A DNA stretch of 64,000 bases, taken from contig NZ_JAJOMX010000001.1 in assembly GCF_024699925.1 (NCBI RefSeq), forward strand, positions 2,890,001-2,954,000. The letters are read 5' to 3'. Origin of the DNA: Mesorhizobium sp. J428 (lineage in GTDB: Bacteria; Pseudomonadota; Alphaproteobacteria; Rhizobiales; Rhizobiaceae). Of the stretch, positions 41,373 to 49,754 are shown one piece after another. The notes under the pieces are model-generated. The model saw only the letters and a program-made list of their open reading frames with translations, made no database searches and was not told the origin of the DNA. How positions within the stretch are numbered: the stretch's first letter is position 1; the number at the start of each line of letters is the position of its first letter. The translations under genes and the position numbers were made by a program.

Positions 41373-42320
41373 ATGGCGAAGATTGCGGTAGTCGGCAGCG
41401 GCTTCATAGGACGCGCTTGGGCGATCAGTTTCGCTCGGGCGGGCAACGAGGTCGCGATGTGGGACCAGGCGCCGGCCGCCACCGAGGGTGCGCGTGACTA
41501 TATCGCCGGCGTGCTCGGCGACCTCGAGGCCAACGATCTGCTGCGCGGACAGGCGCCCGACGCCGTGCTGGCGCGGATCTCGGTGACGACGGACTTGGGG
41601 GAGGCGCTGCGCGGCGCGAGCCATGTCCAGGAGAACACGCCGGAGAAGCGCGATATCAAGCGCGAGGTGTTTTCCCTGATCGACGGCGTCGCGGAAGCTG
41701 ATGCCGTGATCGCCAGCTCCTCGTCGGCGCTGCTGCCGTCGACCTTCACCGATCATCTCGCCGGCCGCCACCGCTGCCTCGTCGTGCATCCGCTCAACCC
41801 GCCCTATCTCATCCCGGCGGCGGAAGTCGTGCCGGCGCCGTGGACCTCGCGCGAAACAGTCGAGCGCACCCGCGCCCTGCTGGTCGATGCCGGCCATGCG
41901 CCGCTGGTGATGAAGCGCGAACTGGACGGCTTCATCATGAACCGGTTGCAGGGCGCGCTTTTGGAGGAAGCCTTCAGGCTGGTCGCCGACGGCTATGCCA
42001 GCATCGAGGACGTCGACATCGGCATCCGCGACGGGCTTGCGCTGCGCTGGTCGTTCATGGGGCCGTTCGAGACGATCGATCTCAACGCGCCGGCTGGCGT
42101 GCGCGACTATGTCGAGCGTTACCAGGGCCTCTACGAGAACCTGTTTTCCCAGATGCAGCGCCGGGTCGACTGGGCCGGTCCGGTGCTGGAAACGGTCGAG
42201 ACCGACCGGCGCGCGAAACTGCCCAGGGAGAAGCTGGTCGAGCGGCAGGTCTGGCGGGATCGCCGGCTGATGGCTCTGGCCGCGCACAAGAGGAAATCCG
42301 AGGAGGACATCGGCAAATGA
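41373..42320 (+). CDS. 3-hydroxyacyl-CoA dehydrogenase family protein (L-carnitine/L-gulonate dehydrogenase-like)
   Basis: 315 residues. The Rossmann motif VGSGFIGRAWAI is at the start; SSSSALLPS, VVHPLNPPYLIP and the helical C-terminal domain (DGFIMNRLQGALL) follow. The single-domain size and LNPP pattern match the lambda-crystallin group, which oxidises beta-hydroxy acids without CoA (L-gulonate, L-carnitine). Its stop overlaps the BKACE start by four bases, so its product is probably the beta-keto acid that the next enzyme cleaves. No fused thioesterase domain, unlike many rhizobial carnitine dehydrogenases. Confidence 0.88.
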   Translation: MAKIAVVGSGFIGRAWAISFARAGNEVAMWDQAPAATEGARDYIAGVLGDLEANDLLRGQAPDAVLARISVTTDLGEALRGASHVQENTPEKRDIKREVFSLIDGVAEADAVIASSSSALLPSTFTDHLAGRHRCLVVHPLNPPYLIPAAEVVPAPWTSRETVERTRALLVDAGHAPLVMKRELDGFIMNRLQGALLEEAFRLVADGYASIEDVDIGIRDGLALRWSFMGPFETIDLNAPAGVRDYVERYQGLYENLFSQMQRRVDWAGPVLETVETDRRAKLPREKLVERQVWRDRRLMALAAHKRKSEEDIGK

Positions 42321-43273
42321 GCGAAGCCACGAAGCCCGCCGGCGCACGCAAGCGCAAGGTTATCATCACATGCGCCGTAACGGGTTCGATCCACACGCCG
42401 TCGATGTCGGAGCATCTGCCGGTGACGGCGAGTGAGATCGCGGATGCGGCGATCGGCGCGGCGGAGGCGGGGGCGGCGATCGTGCACCTGCATGCGCGCG
42501 ATCCCAAGAACGGCCTGCCCGACCAGTCGCCGGCGGCCTTCGAGCCGTTCCTCAAGGTGATCAAGCAGCGTTCCGACTGCGTGGTCAACATCACCACCGG
42601 CGGCGCCTCGACCATGACGATTGCGGAGCGCCTGCAGCCGGTCGCCACCTTCAAGCCGGAGGTCGCCTCGCTCAACATGGGCTCGATGAACTTCGGCCTC
42701 TACCCGATGCTCGCCCGCTTCAAGGAGTTCAAGCATGACTGGGAGCTGCCCTATCTCGAAGGCTCGCGCGACCGCATCTTCAAGAACACCTTCGCCGACA
42801 TCGAGAACATCCTGACGACGTGCGCCGAGAACGGCACGCGCTTCGAGATCGAGTGCTACGACATCGGCCACCTCTACACGCTGGCGCACTTCGTCGACCG
42901 CGGCCTGGTGAAGCCGCCGTTCTTCGTGCAGTCGGTGTTCGGCATCCTGGGCGGGATCGGGGCGCATGCGGAGGACGTGGCGCATATGAAGCGGACGGCG
43001 GACCGTCTGTTCGGCGACAGCTATTCGTGGTCGGTCTTGGGGGCGGGCGCCAACCAGATGCGGATCGCGGCACAGGCGGCCGCGATGGGCGGCAATGTGC
43101 GCGTCGGGCTGGAGGACTCGCTGTGGCTCGGGCCGGGCCGGATGGCGAAGACCAATGCCGAACAGGTGGCGAAGGTGCGCTCGATCATCGAAGGCCTCGG
43201 CCTCGAGATCGCCACACCCGCCGAGGCCCGCGACATCCTGCAGCTCAAGGGCGCAGACAAGGTGAATTTCTAA
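42317..43273 (+). CDS. Beta-keto acid cleavage enzyme (BKACE, DUF849)
   Basis: 318 residues. BKACE enzymes take a beta-keto acid and acetyl-CoA to acetoacetate and a new acyl-CoA. The zinc ligands HLHAR (about 54-58), the substrate region TTGGASTMT, SLNMGSMNFG, ECYDIGHL, the late GAHAED region and GLEDSLWLGPG are family hallmarks. Members differ in substrate: 3-keto-5-aminohexanoate (Kce), dehydrocarnitine and others. The carboxylate-side residues that define subgroup were not analysed, so the substrate is open. ATGA-coupled to the dehydrogenase. Confidence 0.92.
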   Translation: MSEATKPAGARKRKVIITCAVTGSIHTPSMSEHLPVTASEIADAAIGAAEAGAAIVHLHARDPKNGLPDQSPAAFEPFLKVIKQRSDCVVNITTGGASTMTIAERLQPVATFKPEVASLNMGSMNFGLYPMLARFKEFKHDWELPYLEGSRDRIFKNTFADIENILTTCAENGTRFEIECYDIGHLYTLAHFVDRGLVKPPFFVQSVFGILGGIGAHAEDVAHMKRTADRLFGDSYSWSVLGAGANQMRIAAQAAAMGGNVRVGLEDSLWLGPGRMAKTNAEQVAKVRSIIEGLGLEIATPAEARDILQLKGADKVNF

Positions 43274-43415
43274 GAGCGGGGCGCCTGGTGCGCGGCCTGG
43301 CCCGGCGCAGGGTTTGCGGCGCCTACCGGGACGGGCGTTTCGTGCGCGCGACTCAGAGCCCCTTGCCTCCACCGGCGAGCGGCGGCATTGTCGCCGCCCG
43401 CAGTCAGGAGTAGCC

Positions 43416-44195
43416 ATGGTCTCGGCACAGGTGAAGTCGGCGACCCGCGCGATCGAGATCCTCGAACTGTTCAAGAGGGTGCGGCAGCCCAAAGGTATGT
43501 CGGAGGTCGCCAATGCGCTCGGCTATCCGGCCTCCAGTACGACCGTGCTGCTCAAGACGCTCGTCAAGCTCGGCTACCTCAACTACGACCGCAACGAACG
43601 GGTCTATTTCCCGACCCCGAAGGTCACGTCGTTGGGAGAATGGATACCGCGCGCGCTGTTCGGCAACAGCCGCATCCTCGACGCGATGCGGGATCTCCAA
43701 TCCGCCACCGGAGAGGGCATCTCGCTCAACACCAAGAACGACATCTACCTGCAGTACATCCAGGTGATCTATTCCGTCCACGCGGTGCGCTTCGACATCG
43801 ACGAGGGGGCGCTCAGGCTCCTGACGCAGTCCGCCGCCGGTTGGACGCTAATGTCGACCCTGCCCGACGAGCGTGTCGACAATCTCGTGCGCCGTGCCAA
43901 CATCGCGACGGAAAAGGCGGCGGATCGGGTGAAGATCCCCGAGATCATGGCGCGGATCCGCGAGATCCGCGAACAGGGCTATGCCTGGGCAGAGAACATC
44001 CCCTTCCTCGGCGGGGCGACGCTCTGTTCGCTGCTGCCGATCACCATCCAGGGCCAGCCGGTCGTGCTGACCCTCGGCGGCGCGCTGGAGCGCATGCGGC
44101 TCAACCGGGAGCGCTATCTCGCGGCACTCAGACGCGCCGTAAAGTCGGTCACGCCCAAGGATCCGTTCGACCAGCCGATCGACATCGAGTTCTGA
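43416..44195 (+). CDS. IclR-family regulator
   Basis: 259 residues. Winged helix: MVSAQVKSATRAIEILELFKR then SEVANALGYPASSTTVLLKTL (about 30-50); the C-terminal IclR effector domain has RFDIDEGALRLLTQSAAGWTLMS and ALERMRLNRERYLAALRRAV. The start ATG at 43416 follows CAGGAG. It lies 142 bp after BKACE in the same direction and probably controls that unit; no operator could be assigned. Confidence 0.9.
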   Translation: MVSAQVKSATRAIEILELFKRVRQPKGMSEVANALGYPASSTTVLLKTLVKLGYLNYDRNERVYFPTPKVTSLGEWIPRALFGNSRILDAMRDLQSATGEGISLNTKNDIYLQYIQVIYSVHAVRFDIDEGALRLLTQSAAGWTLMSTLPDERVDNLVRRANIATEKAADRVKIPEIMARIREIREQGYAWAENIPFLGGATLCSLLPITIQGQPVVLTLGGALERMRLNRERYLAALRRAVKSVTPKDPFDQPIDIEF

Positions 44196-44211
44196 CGCCT
44201 GGCCGCCCGCC

Positions 44212-45051
44212 TCAGTGGGCCAGGAGCAGCTGCAGCGGCGGCGATTCCAGCATCGAGCGCGTGACGCCGCCAAAGATGCGCTGGCGCAGCCGGGAATGGC
44301 TGTAGGCGCCCATGACGAGCATGCCCGCGGCGACGTCGCTGGCATGGCGGGTCAGCACAGCCTCCGGCGCGAGTCCCATGCCGGCGAGACGGTCGACGGA
44401 GACATCGTAGCCCTTTCTCGCGAGATAGGCGGCAATATCGGCGCCGGGCTCCTCGCCGCCGTCCGTCTCGGATGCCTTCGGATCGACCATAGCGATATGG
44501 ATATGGCGGACCTTCGGCAGCAGGCCGATCGCGGCATGCAGCGCGCGGGCGGATTCGAACGACGAGTTCCAGGCGACGACGATGCGCTCGCAGCCGAGGT
44601 CCGGCGGCGATCCTGCCGGCGCCACCACGACCGGCACGCCGGTCTCGAACAAGGCGGCCTCCAGCACGGACGATCCGAGAACCGGGTCCTTGCGCAGGCT
44701 GGGTCCGATGAAGATCGCGTCGGCGCAGCGGCCGCGACGCCCGACCTCATCGGCGATGATGCCGGGCTCGACATAGGCATCGGATACGTCGCCCTTGACG
44801 CTGTCGGCTGCGAGCAGGCCCTCGAGCTGCTCCGCGCGGGCCGTCAGCGCTTGTTCCTCGGCCGCGCGCGTTTCGAGCCAGACGGAGGTCAAAGCAGCCG
44901 CAGCCCCCACCTCGCCGATCGGAGGGCTGGGGGCTACCCCCATGGCGACGACGCAGAGATGCGCGTCGACGGATTGGGCCGTGGCGATGGCTTCCTTGAG
45001 GTCGTTGTCGATCGCCGCGCCGAGAATGGTGAGCAGGGTGGTGCCGGACAT
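44212..45051 (-). CDS. Tandem-domain universal stress protein
   Basis: 279 residues with two Usp-like halves. The second half ends with the ATP-loop MGAYSHSRLRQRIFGGVTRSML, a G-x2-x-R type ending, while the first half has IFIGPSLRKDPVLGSSVLEAAL. Such tandem USPs bind ATP and respond to stress or growth arrest. Its start (45051) faces the anti-sigma-like gene at 45237; the gap contains a perfect short palindrome at 45192. Confidence 0.9.
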   Translation of the reverse strand: MSGTTLLTILGAAIDNDLKEAIATAQSVDAHLCVVAMGVAPSPPIGEVGAAAALTSVWLETRAAEEQALTARAEQLEGLLAADSVKGDVSDAYVEPGIIADEVGRRGRCADAIFIGPSLRKDPVLGSSVLEAALFETGVPVVVAPAGSPPDLGCERIVVAWNSSFESARALHAAIGLLPKVRHIHIAMVDPKASETDGGEEPGADIAAYLARKGYDVSVDRLAGMGLAPEAVLTRHASDVAAGMLVMGAYSHSRLRQRIFGGVTRSMLESPPLQLLLAH

Positions 45052-45191
45052 GATCAGTCTCCTATTCGTATCGAACTCGCGTCGACGGCGCCATTTGGAC
45101 CGATGGCGACGGCCGGCTCCTTGTCATGGATCAAATATGCCGGTCGCGCGTTGCGCCGAAATTCACGCGGCGCATTCCGCTTTGGCCGCGC

Positions 45192-45210
45192 CCGCGCTAT
45201 AGTAGCGCGG
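45192..45210. promoter_or_regulatory. Perfect palindrome upstream of the anti-sigma-like gene
   Basis: CCGCGCTA-TAG-TAGCGCGG, eight-base arms around three bases, 26 bases before ATG 45237. Position suggests an operator or promoter-overlapping site; which protein binds is unknown. Confidence 0.5.
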
Positions 45211-45236
45211 ATCGCCGCGTGCCGGGAGGAGCGCCG

Positions 45237-45605
45237 ATGTTCGGACAGCCGAAGGAAGACATGCGGGTCGCGGACTATGTCCTCGGTCTGATGGATGCCG
45301 AGGAAGCCACATTCTTCGAGCGTGAGATGCGCCGGGACCCGGCCCTCGCCGCGCGCGTCGCCGACTGGCGCGAGCGGATCGCCCGCATGGACGAGGTCGA
45401 GCCGGACACTCCGCATGCGCAGATGCGGCGGCGCATCGAGGACGGATTGCGGCGGCGCGGAGACAATATCATTGCGCTTCCCACGGCCTTTCGGGAACGG
45501 ACGGAGACTAGGCCGGAGCTCAGCGGCTGGCCGATCGTGGGCGCCGCCTGCTTCGCGGTCGGCATCCTGTTCGGCGGCTTCTGCGTCTGGCTGCTCTTCG
45601 TCTGA
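45237..45605 (+). CDS. Anti-sigma-factor-like membrane protein, no adjacent sigma factor
   Basis: 122 residues. The N-terminal domain MRVADYVLGLMDAEEATFFEREMRRDPALA resembles the RskA/anti-sigma N domain (DYVLGxLdxxexxxxE). A single transmembrane helix sits at the very end (about 98-120), leaving almost no periplasmic part. No HxxxCxxC zinc motif is present. Normally the partner ECF sigma gene is adjacent, but none is found here. The start ATG 45237 follows GGGAGGAG. Possibly a truncated or repurposed anti-sigma module. Confidence 0.7.
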   Translation: MFGQPKEDMRVADYVLGLMDAEEATFFEREMRRDPALAARVADWRERIARMDEVEPDTPHAQMRRRIEDGLRRRGDNIIALPTAFRERTETRPELSGWPIVGAACFAVGILFGGFCVWLLFV

Positions 45606-45648
45606 TCGCAGGTCCGCGCGTTCATGTCGCACGGTTCCAGTATCTTCT

Positions 45649-45673
45649 AAACTTGATGTTGATTGACAAGTTT
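45649..45673. promoter_or_regulatory. Dyad with -35-like TTGACA upstream of bfd
   Basis: AAACTTG (45649-45655) and CAAGTTT (45667-45673) form a perfect seven-base dyad with eleven bases between. TTGACA (45663-45668) overlaps the right arm. It lies about 160 bases upstream of bfd. A standard Irr or RirA box was not recognised. Confidence 0.35.
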
Positions 45674-45830
45674 ATCCGGCAGGGGCATGTGTGGGTCAGG
45701 CACTGCGGACCATGCGACCGACGGATACCCAATCAGACGCGCTGGCTGCATGTGGCAAGGACGAATCCAGCGTTTCCGGCGGATTGTGCGCGGTTTCGTC
45801 CCATAGTGACCGATCCGCCTTCGAAGTCTC

Positions 45831-46142
45831 ATGATCGTCTGTCATTGTAATCTGATCACTGAGAAAGACATCGAGCGGACCATCCTCGATCTGCTGCAGG
45901 CCGATCCGTGGCAACTGATCGTGCCGGCAAAGGTCTATCATGCCCTGGCGAAGCGCGGACGCTGTTGCGGCTGCTTCCCGAATGTGGTGGAAACGATCAT
46001 TCGCGTGACCGAAGCGTATCACTCCCAGAGTGCTACCGGTGAGGCGGAGATCGTGTCGTACCTAGACCGCGTGCGCGAACTGCGCGGTCAATACGGGAGC
46101 AGAAGTCATGAAGGGCGAACAACAGGTCATCGAGCGGCTTAA
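45831..46142 (+). CDS. bfd: Bacterioferritin-associated ferredoxin
   Basis: 103 residues, longer than E. coli Bfd (64). The [2Fe-2S] ligands are C4, C6 and C45/C48 (CHC and RCCGCFP); the spacing between pairs is seven residues longer than in E. coli. Bfd binds bacterioferritin and delivers electrons for iron release. Its last 35 bases overlap the start of bfr, so the two are translationally coupled. The C-terminal 35 residues beyond the Bfd fold are unusual and partly a consequence of that overlap. Confidence 0.88.
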   Translation: MIVCHCNLITEKDIERTILDLLQADPWQLIVPAKVYHALAKRGRCCGCFPNVVETIIRVTEAYHSQSATGEAEIVSYLDRVRELRGQYGSRSHEGRTTGHRAA

Positions 46143-46593
46143 CGAGGCGCTGTTCCTCGAACTCGGCGCCGTCAACCAGCACTGGTTGCATTACAGGCTT
46201 CTGGACGACTGGGGTTTCCAGAAGCTCGCCAAGAAGGAGCGGGCGGAGTCGATCGAGGAGATGCACCATGCCGACAGGCTGGTTGCGCGCATCATCTTCC
46301 TCGAAGGCCATCCGAACCTGCAGTCGGTCGCCCCGCTGCGCATCGGCCAGAACGTCAAGGAAGTGCTCGAGGCAGACCTTGCCGGCGAATACGACGCCCG
46401 CACCGCCTACAAGAAATCGCGCGAGATCTGCCAGCAGCTCGGCGACTATGTCTCGATGCACCTCTTCGAGGAACTGCTGACCGACGAGGAAGGCCATATC
46501 GACTTCCTCGAGACCCAGCTCCAGCTCCTCAACTCGATCGGCGAGGAACGCTACGGGCAGCTCAATGCCGAGCCCGCCAACGACGCCGAATAG
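46108..46593 (+). CDS. bfr: Bacterioferritin
   Basis: 161 residues, a full-length 24-mer subunit. Ferroxidase ligands E18, E51, H54, E94, E127 and H130 are all present, as is the haem-ligating M52 (EEMHH at 50-54). It stores iron as ferric mineral. It overlaps the bfd frame by 35 bases. It converges on a short RNase D gene nine bases downstream. Confidence 0.96.
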   Translation: MKGEQQVIERLNEALFLELGAVNQHWLHYRLLDDWGFQKLAKKERAESIEEMHHADRLVARIIFLEGHPNLQSVAPLRIGQNVKEVLEADLAGEYDARTAYKKSREICQQLGDYVSMHLFEELLTDEEGHIDFLETQLQLLNSIGEERYGQLNAEPANDAE

Positions 46594-46602
46594 ACTCTTG
46601 GC

Positions 46603-47220
<618 letters not shown>

Positions 47221-47229
47221 GGAAGGGCC

Positions 47230-48615
47230 TTACTTTGCAAGCGCGTCGAGGATGCGCGCCCAGGAGCGCTGTCCCTTGTGGAATGAGGACAGCTCGTATT
47301 TCTCGTTTGGCGAGTGGATGCGGTCGTCGTCGAGCCCGTAGCCGACGAGGAGCGATTCCATGCCGAGATAGGTCTGGAAATCGCCGACGATCGGGATCGA
47401 GCCGCCCATGGCGATCATCACCGCCGGCTTCGGCCATTCGTCCGACAGCGCGTCCTTGGCCTTGGACAGGAACGGCGAGTCGTAGGAGAGCTGGATCGCG
47501 GGCGACCCGCCGTGACCATGGAACTCGACCGAGCAGTCGGCCGGGATGCGCTCGCGCACGAAGGCGCGGAAGGCGTCGCGGATCTTGTCGGGATCCTGCT
47601 TGTGCACCAGGCGGAACGAAACCTTGGCGGAGGCTTCCGCCGCGATCACCGTCTTGAAGCCCTTGCCGGTATAGCCGCCGATGATGCCGTTGAACTCGGC
47701 CGTCGGCCGCGCCCAGATCAGTTCGAGCACCGAGCGGCCCTTCTCGCCCGAGGGGATCGACAAGCCGATCTCGCCGAGGAATTCCTCGGCGGTGAGGCCG
47801 AGGCTCTCCCACTGCTTGAGGATCTGTGACGGCGTCTCCTCGACGCCGTCGTAGAAGCCGGGGATGGTGACGCGGCCGTCATCGTCATGGACGGCGGCGA
47901 GCACCTTGGCGAGGATGCGGATCGGATTCGCCGCGGCACCGCCATAGGCACCGGAATGCAGGTCGCGGTCGGCCGCCTTGATCGTCACCTCCTCGCCGAC
48001 GAGGCCGCGCAGAGCGGTCGAGATGGCGGGCGTGTCCCGGTCCCACATGCCCGTGTCGCACACCAGCGCGAAATCGGCCTTGAGCTCCTTCGCATGGGCC
48101 TCGAGGAACGGCTTGAGCGAAGGCGAACCGGACTCTTCCTCGCCCTCGAAAAGGATGGAAACGCGGCAGGGCAGGGCGCCGTGCGCCTTCTTGTAGGCGC
48201 GGCAGGCCTCGACGAAGGTCATCAGCTGTCCCTTGTCGTCGGCGGTGCCACGGCCGGTGAGCACCTTGCGCCCCGGCGCGACCTCCTTGACCTTCATGTC
48301 GAAGGGATCGTCGTGCCACAGGTCCAGCGGGTCGACCGGCTGGACGTCGTAATGGCCGTAAAACAGAACGTGGGGTGTGCCGGCGGGTCCTTCGTGATGC
48401 GCCACGACCATGGGGTGGCCGGTCGTGTCGCGCACGCTGGCGTCGAAGCCGATCTCCTTCAGGTCCGCGACCAGCCATTCGGCGGCGCGCCGGCATTCGG
48501 CCGCATAGGCCGGGTCGGTGGAGATGGACGGAATGCGGACGAGGTCGGCGAGCCGGGTCAGGCTGGCGTCCAAGCCGGCGTCGAGGGCATCGAGGACGGG
48601 TGCGAGCGAAGTCAT
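47230..48615 (-). CDS. M20-family dipeptidase (ArgE/DapE/CPG2-like)
   Basis: 461 residues from ATG 48615. The zinc ligand motifs are FYGHYDVQP, GRGTADDKGQL, and FEGEEESGS; HGHGGSPAI and late GGSIPIV complete the fold. Family members cleave dipeptides or deacetylate amino acids; carnosinase-like enzymes share this arrangement. The in-frame upstream ATG at 48645 would add ten residues; 48615 is the conserved start. It is likely cotranscribed with the RNase D gene. Confidence 0.92.
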   Translation of the reverse strand: MTSLAPVLDALDAGLDASLTRLADLVRIPSISTDPAYAAECRRAAEWLVADLKEIGFDASVRDTTGHPMVVAHHEGPAGTPHVLFYGHYDVQPVDPLDLWHDDPFDMKVKEVAPGRKVLTGRGTADDKGQLMTFVEACRAYKKAHGALPCRVSILFEGEEESGSPSLKPFLEAHAKELKADFALVCDTGMWDRDTPAISTALRGLVGEEVTIKAADRDLHSGAYGGAAANPIRILAKVLAAVHDDDGRVTIPGFYDGVEETPSQILKQWESLGLTAEEFLGEIGLSIPSGEKGRSVLELIWARPTAEFNGIIGGYTGKGFKTVIAAEASAKVSFRLVHKQDPDKIRDAFRAFVRERIPADCSVEFHGHGGSPAIQLSYDSPFLSKAKDALSDEWPKPAVMIAMGGSIPIVGDFQTYLGMESLLVGYGLDDDRIHSPNEKYELSSFHKGQRSWARILDALAK

Positions 48616-48957
48616 GGGAAGGGCCTTTCGAATCTCGCGCGACACTAATGCGAGTTCCGTCGCGAGGAAACCGCTTCAGAGACGGAAAACAGGCGGGCCA
48701 GTGCGTGGAAGCGCACCTTATCGCGGTCACGGCGGGGTGAGCCGCGCGCGACTGCCGGGTCAACATGTGGTGAGAGAGGCTGCGAGATGCTTGCGGGCAG
48801 GGGGCGCGTGCGTCATCTGCCCTGCATGACCCATTCCATCCGGCCAGCCCCGCCGCCTGCGGCCGCAGGATCTGCGACCCCGCGGCCAAAAGGGGCATCC
48901 AATCGCGCCCGAACGCGCTATGGTTCAGAGGGGAATCCCGCGGGGGCGGAAATCGCA
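48616..48957. other. Intergenic region without a gene
   Basis: 342 bp between the divergent peptidase and TVP38-type genes. It should hold both promoters. No repeat, tRNA or convincing operator was recognised. An in-frame ATG at 48787 extends the downstream gene by 57 residues of low-complexity (Pro/Arg/Ala) sequence and was rejected. Confidence 0.6.
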
Positions 48958-49698
48958 ATGGATGCGCAAGACGGCGAGCGGCGAAGCGTGAGGGTCGGAC
49001 GATACGTGCCGATCGTCCTGGTCGTAGTCGGCCTCGCCCTCGGCTATGCGATGGGCTGGCAGCGCTATCTCTCGCTGGCATATCTCGCCGAGAGCCGGGA
49101 CACGCTGAAAATCTATGTGGCGCAGCACCATGCGCTCTCGCTGGTCTTCTTCGCGGCGATCTACGTGCTGGCGGTCGCTTTTTCCTTTCCCGCGGCCACG
49201 GTTCTCACCGTCTTCGGCGGCTTCCTCTTCGGCTGGCTGGTCGGCGGCACGGTCGTCGCCTTCGCCGCCACCGCCGGTGCGACGCTGCTGTTCATCGCCG
49301 CCCGTTCCGCCTTCGGCGACGTCCTGTGCCAAAGGGTGAGCGGCAAGGCAGCGAAGCTGGCGCGCGGCTTCCAGGAGAACGCCTTCAGCTATCTGCTGGC
49401 GCTCAGGCTGGCGCCGATCTTTCCCTTCTTCTTCGTCAACATCGCACCCGCCCTATTCGACGTGCGCCTCAGGACCTATGTCGCGGCGACCTTTCTCGGC
49501 ATCCTGCCGGGCACCTTTGCCTATTCCTATCTCGGCGAGGGCGTCGACAGCGTGCTCGTCGCTGCTCAGGAAGCGGGACGTGAGCCCTCGGTGCAAGACC
49601 TGGTGACGCCGAAAATCGTGCTCGCCTTCGCCCTTCTCGCGCTTGTTGCGCTGATCCCGGCCGTCGTAAGGAAGCTGCGGCGCACGGGGCCGGGCTGA
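48958..49698 (+). CDS. TVP38/TMEM64-family inner-membrane protein
   Basis: 246 residues with five or six hydrophobic segments. The SNARE-associated/VTT motif is GGFLFGWLVGGTVVAF, and the loop F-Q-E-N-AFSYLLALRLAPIFPFFFVN matches the conserved F-x-x-x-RL-x-P-x-x-P core. VTT proteins are suspected lipid scramblases. It is followed 56 bp later by an FAD oxidoreductase gene, a pairing seen in many bacteria whose purpose is unknown. Start ATG 48958 chosen at the loss of low-complexity sequence. Confidence 0.9.
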   Translation: MDAQDGERRSVRVGRYVPIVLVVVGLALGYAMGWQRYLSLAYLAESRDTLKIYVAQHHALSLVFFAAIYVLAVAFSFPAATVLTVFGGFLFGWLVGGTVVAFAATAGATLLFIAARSAFGDVLCQRVSGKAAKLARGFQENAFSYLLALRLAPIFPFFFVNIAPALFDVRLRTYVAATFLGILPGTFAYSYLGEGVDSVLVAAQEAGREPSVQDLVTPKIVLAFALLALVALIPAVVRKLRRTGPG

Positions 49699-49754
49699 AG
49701 CCGTCGCGCCATGCCGGGTCCGGACCGGCCAGAGCCCGGGAGAAAGGCACGTCC

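Noticed and set aside
41373..43273. Naming the dehydrogenase/BKACE pair as the carnitine pathway
   Set aside because: The fit is partial: no thioesterase, no typical carnitine transporter, and cyclase/FAH neighbours do not belong to that pathway.
45649..45673. Irr or RirA box upstream of bfd
   Set aside because: The dyad AAACTTG/CAAGTTT does not match either consensus well enough.
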